55,954 nt of DNA, taken from the NCBI GenBank assembly GCA_015661405.1, contig JACWMK010000010.1:1-55954 (forward strand), given 5' to 3'. The notes below the pieces were generated by a model. It saw nothing but the letters and a program-made list of their open reading frames with translations. It made no database searches and was not told the DNA's origin. The translations under genes and the position numbers were made by a program. Numbering within the stretch: position 1 is the stretch's first letter; each line of letters opens with the position of its first letter. The stretch comes from Methanobacterium sp. GTDB taxonomy: Archaea; Methanobacteriota; Methanobacteria; Methanobacteriales; Methanobacteriaceae. Shown here piece after piece: positions 27,192 through 37,544 of this stretch.

Positions 27192-28577
27192 TTATGTCGC
27201 ACCCCCTACAGTAGCTTCAGTCACACGTACATGAGGACCACCATCACCCACCGGCACAGTTTGCCCACCTTTACCACAAAACCCTACACCCATCCTGAAA
27301 TCAGAACCTACACCATCCACCTTCAACAACATCTCCAATATATTACCAGATAATGAAACATCCCTTAAAGGATCAGTCACCTCACCATTACGTATTAAAA
27401 ATGATTCTGCAGCATTAAATTGGAATACTCCCTTACCCGTATCCACTTGTCCACCCCGTGAACCTCTAAGATAAATACCATCACTCATATCCTCAATTAT
27501 CTCCTCAAAAGATAAGTCACCCGGTTTAAGGTAAGTATTACTCATACGAACAATCGGTTGATCATCAACCGCGGATCGAGCATTACCACTAGGCTTAACA
27601 CTTAACTTAGACGCGTTCTCCCTACTACTTAAAAGTGAGTTTAAAACACCATTTTTAACTAAAATATTCTCCCCAGTTTTCACCCCTTCCGAATCATAAG
27701 GATAATAACCAAACGCATCCATACTAGCATCATCAATAATAGTCACATTCGAAGAACCAATCGTAGAACCCATTTTACCTTTAAGTATACTATCATTCTG
27801 TAATATTAAATCCGCTTCAGCTGCATGACCCAATGCTTCATGAATAAATACCCCTGTAAGATCCGGATCCATAATCACTGGAAAACGACCCGATGGAGGT
27901 AACTCAGCTTTCAATAATCTTAAAGCCTTCTCAGCAGGAGAACGTCCAAACTTCTCCAAATCCGCGTCTCTAATAACTTCAAAACCCTTAGCACCGCCAA
28001 TACTTTTATGACCAAACTGTATAACACCCTCAGACGCAGCAACAGCATTTAAAAACATGGCCACCCGACTATCCTCAACCTGTAACTGAGTACCTTCAGA
28101 ATTAATGAACGTATTCACCCCTTCCTGATCAACATAATTAACAGTAGTACTAACAATACCATCCAAACGCGCTGCATTCTCAGCCTCAGTAATAACTTCC
28201 TTCTTCTCATCCACCGTTACATCACTAGGCCTAATTTTAGCTTTAGATTTAACTTGATCCTGTTTAACATCTACACTCGCCAGTTTAACATCACTCTCAA
28301 GCATTTTAGCAAGTTTTAAAGCTGATTGAGCAGCAGTCTCTAATTCACGGAGTTGATTAGTGAAACTAAATCCCCAAGCACCATTCTTCAAAATCCGTAC
28401 ACTACCACCCAAATCATTACCAGACCGTACCTCCTGAACTTTACCATCCTTCATAACAATAATATTATTCGAACTCTCATTAACCCGTATATCCACATAA
28501 TCCGCTTCAGCATTCACGGATTTAATGATTTTCTCAATTGAATCAAAATCTATAGAATAACCAGTTTCATAAGCCAT
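27192..28577 (-). CDS. TldD/PmbA-family metalloprotease
   Basis: About 461 residues. The TldD zinc motif HExxxH is in GVFIHEALGHAAEADLI, with further conserved features SVRILKNGAWGFSFTNQLRE, PVRMSNTYLKPGD-like IVRMSNTYLKPGDLSFEEII, GGQVDTGKGVFQFNAAESFL and a cysteine-glycine end VGFCGKGGQTVPVGDGGPHV. TldD with its partner TldE cleaves peptides and takes part in processing of modified peptides in bacteria. A TldE-like subunit is not adjacent. A GGAGGG site favours the ATG at 28577 over one 9 bases earlier that touches the site. It leads an operon with AMMECR1. Confidence 0.93.
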   Translation of the reverse strand: MAYETGYSIDFDSIEKIIKSVNAEADYVDIRVNESSNNIIVMKDGKVQEVRSGNDLGGSVRILKNGAWGFSFTNQLRELETAAQSALKLAKMLESDVKLASVDVKQDQVKSKAKIRPSDVTVDEKKEVITEAENAARLDGIVSTTVNYVDQEGVNTFINSEGTQLQVEDSRVAMFLNAVAASEGVIQFGHKSIGGAKGFEVIRDADLEKFGRSPAEKALRLLKAELPPSGRFPVIMDPDLTGVFIHEALGHAAEADLILQNDSILKGKMGSTIGSSNVTIIDDASMDAFGYYPYDSEGVKTGENILVKNGVLNSLLSSRENASKLSVKPSGNARSAVDDQPIVRMSNTYLKPGDLSFEEIIEDMSDGIYLRGSRGGQVDTGKGVFQFNAAESFLIRNGEVTDPLRDVSLSGNILEMLLKVDGVGSDFRMGVGFCGKGGQTVPVGDGGPHVRVTEATVGGAT

Positions 28578-28727
28578 AACATGCATCCCTCCAATTATAA
28601 CATCCCGATATTTAATTCATATTAATATTATTAAAATGTAAATAGAATCATATTTTTTTAATAAATAATTCTTAAAAAAATTGAAATCTTTTTATAAATA
28701 AAATTAGTTTTTGTCATAAATGAATTT

Positions 28728-29024
28728 TTATCTAGATATTTTATAACGCTTCTCAAATCTCTTCCAAGTGCCAGCAATAGATGATTCAGCAGTTTCTAAT
28801 TCATTTAAAACAATTTTTCGAATATTAGAAGACTCAATTATATTCTTTTCCCCTGCTTCCTCAACTATACCCTTATTAACGTCATCTATTAAATTATAAT
28901 CACTCATACCATTTAAATTATAACCAGCATCAATCGTTGCTTTCTGAATCGAAATTTTAACCTTCTCTGGATCAAAAGGCTCAATATTACCACTTCTCTT
29001 CTTAACTTTAATAACCTTAGTCAT
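28728..29024 (-). CDS. Stand-alone ATP-cone domain protein
   Basis: 98 residues that are almost entirely an ATP-cone domain: VIKVKKRSGNIEPFDPEKVK, ISIQKATIDAGYN and a C-terminal ESSIAGTWKRFEKRYK. ATP-cones bind ATP or dATP and regulate ribonucleotide reductase or act as NrdR-like repressors. This protein has no zinc ribbon and no reductase domain, so it is a lone nucleotide-sensing module. GGATGG about 10 bases before the ATG is the ribosome site. Confidence 0.88.
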   Translation of the reverse strand: MTKVIKVKKRSGNIEPFDPEKVKISIQKATIDAGYNLNGMSDYNLIDDVNKGIVEEAGEKNIIESSNIRKIVLNELETAESSIAGTWKRFEKRYKISR

Positions 29025-29642
29025 TATTAGAATCCATCCTTACTGTTAAATTTTTTTTTATAGAATGAGTTAAAATTTAATCAAATTCTATACTCTAATT
29101 TATGCTAAATAATTAATATAATTTATGATTTAAAAACAGGTTAAAAAAAGGATTTAAACTTACTTTATACTCTAATTATAGACCCTACTTAAAAAAGAGA
29201 TTTATGAAACAAAGATATTTTACCGAAATTATATTAAATCTATTTCTTTAAAGTTCTAAAATACGTTTAAAATATAAAAGATTCCCCACAATAGGTTTAA
29301 TAAAAGAAATTCTATTAATATAGAAAAACCAGATTCCAGGAACCTTTATGAAGAAAACCCCTTTGACGGTTTTCTCCCACATAATAAGCTCTTATAACTG
29401 TTAAATAACACTAGCAAAATCTGGATGAAATTGTTATGTTCATGAATTTATATCATTTAAAATCTTTTAGTTTCTATAATCCACTCATTCAATGGAGTAG
29501 CTCCCATTTCAGCCCTTTAAATTATTAATCATTTGAATCTCTGTACGTACCTTTATCACTCATTTCCATAATGTTCATTACTGCTATCATGAATTGTTTT
29601 TTATTCAACTAAAATCATCTCAAATATTATATTTTCTATTTT
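29025..29642. other. Intergenic region with hairpin and decayed frame
   Basis: About 620 bases. A hairpin with an 8-bp perfect stem AGAAAACC (29352-29359) and GGTTTTCT (29368-29375) and an 8-base loop is present, possibly a terminator. On the minus strand 29457-29608 a broken frame reads MNKKQFMIAVMNIMEMSDKG and, after stops and a shift, MGATPLNEWIIETKRF, which looks like a decayed small gene without recognised family. Confidence 0.3.
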
Positions 29643-29954
29643 TTACTCTCCCCCACCATCTCCTCCATCTCCACCATCTCCACCACTAAAACCATCCCCA
29701 GAATCAGAACCTCCACCATCATCATCAGATGATCCTGAACCATCTGAGTCTGAGTCTGAATCGCTTCCACTTGTAGAAGTACTCTTATAAGAATTCATAT
29801 ACAATAAGCCAGGAATTATCCAAAATCCACTGCTGGAAATATTTGTCTGGTTTTTTATAACTGGATGAGTATTTAAATTTCCACTTAAAACAAAAAAACC
29901 CATAATGAACACAATTAAAATTATAATAAATTTCCAAATGATAAATCGCCTCAT
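29643..29954 (-). CDS. Membrane-anchored protein with Asp/Ser/Gly-rich tail
   Basis: 103 residues. After MRR, one transmembrane helix covers about residues 5-24, a 30-residue spacer follows and then a tail made only of Ser, Asp and Gly, ending GGDGGDGGDGGGE. The helix plus acidic low-complexity tail resembles short exported proteins of unknown role; such tails sometimes bind cations. No ribosome-binding site is strong. Function unknown. Confidence 0.55.
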   Translation of the reverse strand: MRRFIIWKFIIILIVFIMGFFVLSGNLNTHPVIKNQTNISSSGFWIIPGLLYMNSYKSTSTSGSDSDSDSDGSGSSDDDGGGSDSGDGFSGGDGGDGGDGGGE

Positions 29955-30319
29955 ATTTCATTAAATAAACTGTTCAAATACAGCCTTTATACAATAGAAT
30001 CTGATGATACATTAGCAACTATCCGATTTTTGTTTAACATCCAAAAACCTAAATTATCATAAAATTCAATTAAAAATATCCAGATATATCATTTATAAAA
30101 CTTGTTTTTTAGGATTTCAATTCTTCAATATTTATAAATCTATTATTTCCAAATATCATAAAACAATTTATGGATCCAATAATATGAATGAAATAACCAT
30201 AGAAAAACACTTTGCAAAAAAATGCCCAAGTATGCCAAAACTAAATTCTGGTTGTCATATAATGTGTTGACATATAAAAAAATGGAGATTATTTCATTTT
30301 CAATCCTTAATTATTAATT
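29955..30319. other. Gene-free stretch
   Basis: AT-rich. A 28-residue plus-strand frame at about 30184-30270 (MNEITIEKHFAKKCPSMPKL...) with three cysteines was seen; no start signal and no family. Nothing else supported. Confidence 0.35.
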
Positions 30320-31543
30320 TTAAAATAATCCACTTTTCTTTAACTTCTCCTCCGTCCATTCCGCAGGTTTAGAGAACCTTTCCTTAATTAAAATAGTTAA
30401 AACAAAAATAACAGTGGGAAAAATAGCTAAAACCAATATATTATACCAGTAACTATTCCATAAAACACCAGCCATCACTTCCCGTAATGCTCCAATAGCA
30501 TAACCCATTGGTAAATAAGGTGCTAAGTTTTGGAATGTTGACGGTAACAAATTAACAGGGAAAGTTCCACCTGTAGTCATAATCTGTAAAACAAGTAGTA
30601 TAATTACTAAAGCCTTCCCCATATTACCAAATATACTGGTTAAAGAATACGCTATTACCATGAAACATAAACCAATATATAATGCTGTTAAAGTGAATAA
30701 ATAAGGTGAAGTAACCTGAATATGTAAATTTAAAACACCTAACGCTATAACTAAAGCTTGAAATACGCTTATAATTAAAAATAATCCCATTCGACCTAAA
30801 TAAACACTGACATGATGATACTTTTTATTAGATCGAACACGTGTGCTAAGCATCGCTATCGCCACAATACATCCAATAAATAAGGATAAAGAAATATAAA
30901 ACGGTGCAATAGCTGACCCATAATTATACACAGGATCTATAACTGTACTATTCAGATAAACCGGATTATTACTCTGACCATTAGTAAAAGATATTCCATT
31001 CAAATTACCCCCACTAGTTAAATTAATTTTCGCCTGATCCACCGCGGAATTAATATTACTTAACAACGTATCCGCAGTAACATTAGTAAGTCTCGGAGCA
31101 ATCGGATTCAATTTATCATTAACAATATAACTTATTTGAGCTTGCCGTGGATTCACTGTTTCAAATGATAATAAATTTTCAGTGAAATTACTGGGAATAA
31201 TAAATGCTGCATAATACGCTCCAGTGTTAACCCCATAACGTGCAGTGTTTTCATCCACGAACTGCCAATTAAAATCAGTATTATTAGCGGCTAACTCATC
31301 GGATAAATTTTTTCCAAAATTATAATCCACTCCACCTGCAGTGTAACCTAAATCGTTATCAACAATAGCAACCTTCATATTACCTGTTTCATTATAAGGA
31401 TTCCACACTGCACTAATATTAACTAATGAATAAAGCGATGGTAAACAAATAATTATAATTAAAGCAATGATCACCACAGGATTACGTATAATACTTTTAA
31501 TATCATTTCTAAAAATTTCGTTTATTCCTTTTAACATTTTCAT
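30320..31543 (-). CDS. YhgE/Pip-family ABC-2-like membrane protein
   Basis: 407 residues. The first helix and following PSLYSLVNISAVWNPYNETG, then MKVAIVDNDLGYTAGGVDYN are the standard start of YhgE/Pip proteins. An extracellular part of about 190 residues is followed by five C-terminal helices of the ABC-2 type. Family members belong to a group linked with protein or phage-receptor export and with ESX-like secretion in bacteria; this is a short version without a long coiled-coil ectodomain. No ATPase gene is adjacent. Its promoter carries two copies of a palindrome that also occurs in the promoter of the TrmB gene at 41303-42103, so that regulator is the best candidate to control it. Confidence 0.85.
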   Translation of the reverse strand: MKMLKGINEIFRNDIKSIIRNPVVIIALIIIICLPSLYSLVNISAVWNPYNETGNMKVAIVDNDLGYTAGGVDYNFGKNLSDELAANNTDFNWQFVDENTARYGVNTGAYYAAFIIPSNFTENLLSFETVNPRQAQISYIVNDKLNPIAPRLTNVTADTLLSNINSAVDQAKINLTSGGNLNGISFTNGQSNNPVYLNSTVIDPVYNYGSAIAPFYISLSLFIGCIVAIAMLSTRVRSNKKYHHVSVYLGRMGLFLIISVFQALVIALGVLNLHIQVTSPYLFTLTALYIGLCFMVIAYSLTSIFGNMGKALVIILLVLQIMTTGGTFPVNLLPSTFQNLAPYLPMGYAIGALREVMAGVLWNSYWYNILVLAIFPTVIFVLTILIKERFSKPAEWTEEKLKKSGLF

Positions 31544-31576
31544 TAAACCCTAAAGTAATTTTATAATTCTTAATTT

Positions 31577-31670
31577 TAGTAGTTACTATCAAAACTACTA
31601 TAATAATCTTATTATGAAATTAACCATTATATAAATGTAACCTATTTAGTAGTTGGATCAATAACTACCA
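31577..31670 (-). promoter_or_regulatory. Permease promoter with two copies of a 24-bp operator
   Basis: A TATA box on the minus strand (31627-31635, core TTTATATAA) is bracketed by two palindromes of the same sequence and spacing. The downstream one, TAGTAGTT-N8-AACTACTA (31577-31600), is perfect and lies at the predicted transcription start. The upstream one, TAGTAGTT-N8-AACTACCA (31647-31670), has a single mismatch and lies behind the BRE. Copies are 70 bp apart. A third copy is in the promoter of the TrmB gene (42121-42144). Confidence 0.7.
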
Positions 31671-31937
31671 TCATTTAAAATAAAAAAATCTTCAACAAAA
31701 TAAATAAAATAACCAATCCATAATATTACATAAAAATATTACAAGAATATTTATAATTCAAATAACAAAGTAAATACAAGTATTACAATCAAATAATTAC
31801 TAAAATCATTTCTTACATACCAAAACGATGAAATTGATATCTAAACTGCAATACCAAGCCTAATTTGATGATATAGATTAGTTAGATTATGAAAATTTTT
31901 AGTAAAAAGACTTAGTAAAAAGGAGAATAAAAAAAAT

Positions 31938-33842
31938 ATGAATATAAAGAATACTAAGGATGCAACTGAAATAACGGTAAAAAAAAATACCCAAGTACTT
32001 AAAGAACTTCCATTCAATAACCAACAGGATTTCGAGGATGCCCAACGCGGTTTCATCGCACCATTACCCAATAATGGCGTCATCAAGAACTCCAATGGAG
32101 AACCAGTCTGGGATATGGAAAGATTCTCATTCATCAAACAAGACGCACCAGATACAGTTAACCCCAGCCTCTGGCGCCAATCCAAGCTTCTAATGCAAGG
32201 CGGACTATATAAAGTAGTTGATAGTCTATATCAAGTTCGAAACGCTGACATATCCAATATGGTCATCATTGAAGGTGAAAACGGAATCATAATCGCCGAC
32301 CCACTAGTTTCTGAAGAAGTAGCCAGCGCAGCCCTAAAACTATACTATCAACACCGGCCAATGAAACCGGTAGTCGCAGTTATACACTCCCACAGTCACG
32401 TGGACCATTGGGGTGGAGTTAAAGGAGTAATCTCCGAAGAAGACGTAAAAACAGGTAAAGTCAAAATCTACGCACCCGAAGGATTCCTAGAAGCCGCGAT
32501 ATCAGAAAACGTTCTAGCAGGTAATGCTATGAATCGTCGAGCCCAATACATGTACGGTAACCTACTACCACCCAGTCCCCATGGACAAGTAGGTACAGGT
32601 TTAGGAATGACCGCATCATCCGGAAACATAACCCTAATCCCACCCACAAACCTCATCACCAAAACCGGACAAAAAGAGAACATAGCAGGCCTAGATTTCG
32701 AATTCCTATTAGCACCAGATACTGAAGCACCAGCAGAAATGCACTGGTATATTAAGCAACTTAAAGCCGTAACCGCAGCAGAAAACTGCGTTCATACCAT
32801 GCACAACACCTACACACTAAGAGGTGCCAAGATCAGAGACCCCTTAGCATGGTCTAAATACTTAGATGAAACCATAGCTAAATGGGGTGACAAGTCAGAA
32901 GTAATGTACGGCTTCCACCATTGGCCAGTGTGGGGTAAAAATCGAGTCCTCGAAATGCTCAAAACGGCTCGAGACGGATACCGCTATATAAACGATCAAA
33001 CATTACGATTAGCCAACCACGGCTACACTATGCTAGAAATAGGGGAGATGATCAAATTACCCCCAGAATTAGCTCAACATTGGTCTATCCGACCCTATTA
33101 TGGTAGTATGAGCCACAACGCTAAAGCAACTTATGTTAAATATCTAGGATGGTTCGACGCAAATCCAGCTAATCTAAATGTACTACCTCCCGTAGAAGCC
33201 AGCAAGAAATATGTAGAGTTCATGGGTGGTGCAGAAGCTACACTTGAAAAAGCCAGAACAGCTTATAAAGAAGGTGAATATCGATGGGTAGCTGAATTAG
33301 TGAACCATGTAGTTTTCGCAGAACCTGAAAATAAAGCTGCAAGAGAACTTCAAGCCGACGTACTAGAACAACTAGGATACCAAGCAGAAAACGGTACATG
33401 GCGTAACTTTTACCTAACAGGAGCACATGAACTACGAAATGGAGTAAATCCCATTCAAGTACCCACCACTACCAATCCAGATTCTATAAATGCCATGACC
33501 CTAGACATGTTCTTCGACTATCTAGGTGTGCGTTTAAATGGCCCTAAAGCAGCAGAAAAGAAGATCACCTTAAATTTTGAATTCCCAGACATTAAAGAAA
33601 AATATGTTCTCAGCTTACAGAACGGTGTTTTAAATCATAGACCCCACAGTCAGGATAATGATGCGGACGCCTCCATAATCATGCCCCGGACTGTATTGAA
33701 TAAGTGGATTTTAGGCGAAACTACCATAGACCAAGAGATCAAATCCGGATCAGTTCAGATCCTAGGTAAAATAGAATTATTAAACGAATTATTAGATTTA
33801 ATGGACACGTTTGACGTCTGGTTCAACATTGTAACACCTTAA
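31938..33842 (+). CDS. Alkyl sulfatase of the metallo-beta-lactamase fold
   Basis: 634 residues in the typical three-part layout of SdsA1/BDS1-type alkylsulfatases: an N-terminal metallo-beta-lactamase domain with the binuclear metal motif HSHSHVDH at 150-157, further metal ligands in TEAPAEMHWYI and ENCVHTMHN, a helical dimerisation domain (about 380-510) and a C-terminal SCP2-like domain (about 520-630, TLNFEFPDIKEKYVLSLQNG). These enzymes hydrolyse primary or secondary alkyl sulfates. No signal peptide is seen, unlike many bacterial members. AAAGGAG precedes the start by 13 bases. Its use of C-ending codons is higher than that of the neighbouring kinases. A sulfatase of this kind is unusual in methanogens and points to gene transfer from bacteria. 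Confidence 0.9.
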   Translation: MNIKNTKDATEITVKKNTQVLKELPFNNQQDFEDAQRGFIAPLPNNGVIKNSNGEPVWDMERFSFIKQDAPDTVNPSLWRQSKLLMQGGLYKVVDSLYQVRNADISNMVIIEGENGIIIADPLVSEEVASAALKLYYQHRPMKPVVAVIHSHSHVDHWGGVKGVISEEDVKTGKVKIYAPEGFLEAAISENVLAGNAMNRRAQYMYGNLLPPSPHGQVGTGLGMTASSGNITLIPPTNLITKTGQKENIAGLDFEFLLAPDTEAPAEMHWYIKQLKAVTAAENCVHTMHNTYTLRGAKIRDPLAWSKYLDETIAKWGDKSEVMYGFHHWPVWGKNRVLEMLKTARDGYRYINDQTLRLANHGYTMLEIGEMIKLPPELAQHWSIRPYYGSMSHNAKATYVKYLGWFDANPANLNVLPPVEASKKYVEFMGGAEATLEKARTAYKEGEYRWVAELVNHVVFAEPENKAARELQADVLEQLGYQAENGTWRNFYLTGAHELRNGVNPIQVPTTTNPDSINAMTLDMFFDYLGVRLNGPKAAEKKITLNFEFPDIKEKYVLSLQNGVLNHRPHSQDNDADASIIMPRTVLNKWILGETTIDQEIKSGSVQILGKIELLNELLDLMDTFDVWFNIVTP

Positions 33843-34282
33843 AACAAAATTTTATTAAATTACAAAAAAAACAAATGCTACCTAAAAAAACGTACTCTAA
33901 TAAAGATCACAACTTATTTTTTTTTGAAATCTAATAAGATTCCAATAAATTCAATAGAACAATATATTATAAATAAAAACTATTTTTTTTATTATTTTTA
34001 ATAAAAATTGAAAACTAAATTTTACCGTTTTGATAAAAAAATATATGTCACCTGAATCAATTGAAAAATTAATATATTCTTAAATTATACTTTTTTTAAA
34101 AATAATGGGCATTAAATCCATAAGTAATTAATTTTAATATGCAAGTAATCAAATTCATATGTTCATATTTTAATTAAAATTATATTCAAATTTTTTTTTG
34201 ATAAACAAAAATTTAATTAATAAATATGTTCCTAATAAGAGATAACATTCAATTCAAACCTCTAAATTTGAACACTATTTAA
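33843..34282. other. Very AT-rich gene-free stretch
   Basis: About 440 bases of almost pure A/T separating the sulfatase from the kinase array. TATA-like motifs are too frequent to assign; nothing coding seen. Confidence 0.4.
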
Positions 34283-36956
34283 ATGGGTTTTAATATGGTT
34301 AAATCTGAAGAAAATATCGACAACAAAAATGAAAAACTTCTAAAATCTTCAGAATTTAGAACTTTTTTTGAAAACATACTAGATGCAGTCCTCCTAACAA
34401 TCCCCGATGGTACTATTTTAGCCGCTAATCCCGCAGCTGAAGAATTATTTGGATATACTGAAGAAGAAATATGTAAAATCGGAAGAAATGGACTCTTAGA
34501 TAAAGATGATCCCCACTTACCCATCTTAATAAAAGAAAGAATCCGTACAGGTAAAGCCAAAGGTGAACTTAAATTTATAAGAAAAGATGGAACCAAATTT
34601 CCAGGAGAAATGTCCACCAGCGTCTTCAAAGATGGTAATGGAGACAAAAGGACAAGTATGGTCATAAGAGATATCACTAAACGTAAACAAGCTGATAAAG
34701 CACTAAAGAATAGTGAAGAAAGATATCGAAGTATACTTGAAAATATTCAAGATGCATATATCCGCGCAGATAAAAAAGGAAACATCATCATGGCAAGTCC
34801 ATCTGCAGCACTTATGTACAAATTTGATTCACCCCAAGAAATGATAGGAATATCTGCACATTCACTATACAAAAAACCAGAAGATAGAAGAAATTTGATA
34901 GAACAACTCCTAAAACAGGGAAAAGTAGAAGATTATGAAAGTGAAGCCCTAAGAAAAGATGGCACTAGTTTTCTAGTATCAGTAAACTCCCAATTCCATT
35001 ATAATGAACAAAATCAAATTCAAGGAACCAAAGCCTTCGTACGAGACATCACCGAACGTAAAAAAGCCGAAAATCAAATAGAATATCAAGCAAATTTACT
35101 CAGTCAAGTAAACGATGCTGTTATCGGATTCACCCCCAATTTACTGATAACCTACTGGAATAAGGGTGCAGAGCAAATGTATGGTTACAGTAAAAATGAA
35201 GCACTCGGTAAGACTACCACAGAAATATTACGTCCCAATTATAATCCCGGCGAATATCAGAAGCTTAATGAAGAAATAAATAAACGTGGTATTAAAAGAG
35301 CTTTAGTCCATGTTAAACATAAAAACGGAGCTAAAGTCATAGCTGAAATTGATTCAACTCAAATAATTAATGATTCTGGAAATATTGAATATATTATAGT
35401 GTATCGAGACATTACTCAACAAAAGAATTTAGAGGAAAAAAGACAAGAATTGCTAGAGCAAGTGCAACTATTTAATGAAGAATTAGAAGTATCCAATGAA
35501 GAATTACAATCCATCACCGAAGAACTTCAAACTAGGAATGAAGAAATTCAACAGCAAAAAAATAAGATTTCTGAAATTTTAGAAAGTATTCAAGATAATT
35601 TTTATGTAATTGATTATAACTGGAATTATGTATATATAAACAAGCAATCAGCAAATGCCGTGAATATGGAACCCCAAGATTTTATTGGACAAAACCATTG
35701 GAAGATGTTCCCTCAATATGTTGGAACAGTTATGGAAGAAAACTTCTTTGCAGCAATGGAAAAGAGGGAAGTAAGACAGTTCAAAATATACAGTCCATAT
35801 AATAATAACTCGTTTTTAGATACAGTTTATCCTTCAACAGAGGGAATCACTATCATAGGGACTAATATCACTGTGCGTAAAAAAGCTGAAACTGAACTTG
35901 AACGTGCTAATCAGAAAATTAATGAGATTTTAAACAGTATCCAAGATGATTTCTATGTGCTTGACCATAACTGGAAATTTGTTTACGTTAGCGAGGTATT
36001 CTCATCAAAAATAAACAAAACACCTGAAGATTTTGTAGGGCAAAATATTTGGAATATGTTTCCAAAACATATAGGAACAACTCTTGAAGAGAATTTCCGT
36101 GCAGCACTATCAAATAGAGTAATTAAACGATTTGAAATAGGCGGAAAATATACTGATGCCTGGTATAGGATGAATGTTTTTCCATCAGCAGAAGGAATCA
36201 CTATTATAGGCACAGATATCACCGAAATTAAAAAAACTGAAAACGAGCTGGAAAAAACATTAGAGGAATTAAAACGCTCTAATAAAGAATTAGAACAGTT
36301 CGCTTATATTTCATCACATGACCTACAGGAACCTATTAGAATGGTTACCAGTTTCACCCAATTATTAGAGCGACGATATAAAGGAAAGCTGGATAATGAT
36401 GCTGACGATTATATAGAATTTATAGTTGAAGGATCTTATCGAATGAAGTACTTAATCGATGATTTATTAACTTTTTCAAGAGTTTCCAATGATGTAGATG
36501 AATTTGAAAATGTTGACTTAGAAAAAGTATTAAAAAAATGTTATTTCCAATTTATCCTTATCCATTAAAAATAATAATGCACATATAACCCATGAACCAC
36601 TTCCTACTATTACAGCTGACAATTCCCAAATGATGCAAGTTTTCCAGAACTTAATAGCTAACGCCATTAAATTCCATGGACAACAATCACCTGAAATCTA
36701 TATAACAGCCCAAAATGACAATAATAAATGGACTTTCGCCGTTAAGGATAATGGAATAGGAATTGAACCTGAGTATCAAAAACAAATCTTTGAAGTATTT
36801 AAAAGGTTACATACTCGAGCAAAATACCCTGGCTCCGGTATAGGACTATCCGTAACGCAAAAAATTATAAAAAGACACGGTGGACGAATATGGGTGGAAT
36901 CCAAATCCGGAAAAGGCTCAACTTTCTATTTTACCATCCCTTTAAACTATAAGTAA
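34283..36956 (+). pseudogene. Multi-PAS histidine kinase broken by one-base frameshift
   Basis: A kinase of about 890 residues if the frame is restored. Five PAS domains (about residues 18-133, 140-262, 268-385, 430-540 and 548-655), the NEEL coiled coil at 385-430 and the H-box SSHDLQEPIRM are in the first frame, which ends in KKCYFQFILIH at a run of seven A (36532-36538). Removing one A gives KNVISNLSLSIKNNNAHITH and continues to NLIANAIKF, DNGIGIEPE and GSGIGLSV in the second frame, ending at 36956. The last two PAS domains are near-copies of each other. Either a real loss of function, a slippage-prone site or an assembly error. A response regulator gene follows after 25 bases. Confidence 0.85.
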
Positions 36957-36981
36957 AATTAATTAAATACAAAATAATTCA

Positions 36982-37422
36982 ATGAGAAAGACTATGAAAC
37001 TTAAACCTAATATTTTGATTGTTGAGGATAATCCTGCAGATGTAATTCTGATTAAGGAAATTTTAAAGGAATCTAATATTTCTCATAAACTTTATCATGC
37101 ACCGGACGGTGCAATAGCATTGCAAATGCTATACTTGGAAGGGGAGTATTCTGATATTCCTCGGCCGGATCTTATTCTATTAGATATGAATCTTCCTAAA
37201 AAAGATGGAAAAGATATTCTTGGAGAGATTAAGCAAGATAATAAATTAAATAATATACCGATCATTATCATGTCATCATCCTTACCGGATATTGAAAATA
37301 ATTCTTATACTAAATTAGTAGATGCTCTTTTAATAAAACCAACTGGCTTAGATGATTTTAATAAAATTGGAAAATGTATTCAACAAGTATTGAATAATAA
37401 AAAAAACTTTTTTCACCATTAA
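36982..37422 (+). CDS. Rcp1-like single-domain response regulator
   Basis: 146 residues, only a receiver domain. The acidic pair is in IVEDNPADVILIKEI (Asp16), the phosphoacceptor Asp68 is in PDLILLDMNLPKKDGKD, the switch residue lies in IPIIIMSSSLPD and the conserved Lys in ALLIKPTG. The NPAD start and the 'DMNLPKKDG' loop are typical of Rcp1-type regulators that partner phytochrome-like kinases. It lacks an output domain, so it may pass the phosphoryl group to other proteins. It is the only response regulator in the window and sits directly after the frameshifted kinase. Confidence 0.92.
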   Translation: MRKTMKLKPNILIVEDNPADVILIKEILKESNISHKLYHAPDGAIALQMLYLEGEYSDIPRPDLILLDMNLPKKDGKDILGEIKQDNKLNNIPIIIMSSSLPDIENNSYTKLVDALLIKPTGLDDFNKIGKCIQQVLNNKKNFFHH

Positions 37423-37544
37423 TTGTTTATTATAAGTTTAAATTAAAGTCTGATTAAGAATTATCTATTAAATAATATCAGTCATTAAGGAAAATTTTAT
37501 AGAATAGTAATTTTTATTACATTAATTAATTAAATTCAAGTGGT

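Noticed and set aside
31734..31752. AAATATT-N5-AATATTT palindrome upstream of the alkylsulfatase
   Set aside because: Composed only of A and T in the arms, which is common by chance in such DNA; no second copy or regulator was found.
34279..34677. 132-residue open frame antisense to the kinase at 34283
   Set aside because: Shadow of the conserved PAS-coding sequence; no start signal and no family.
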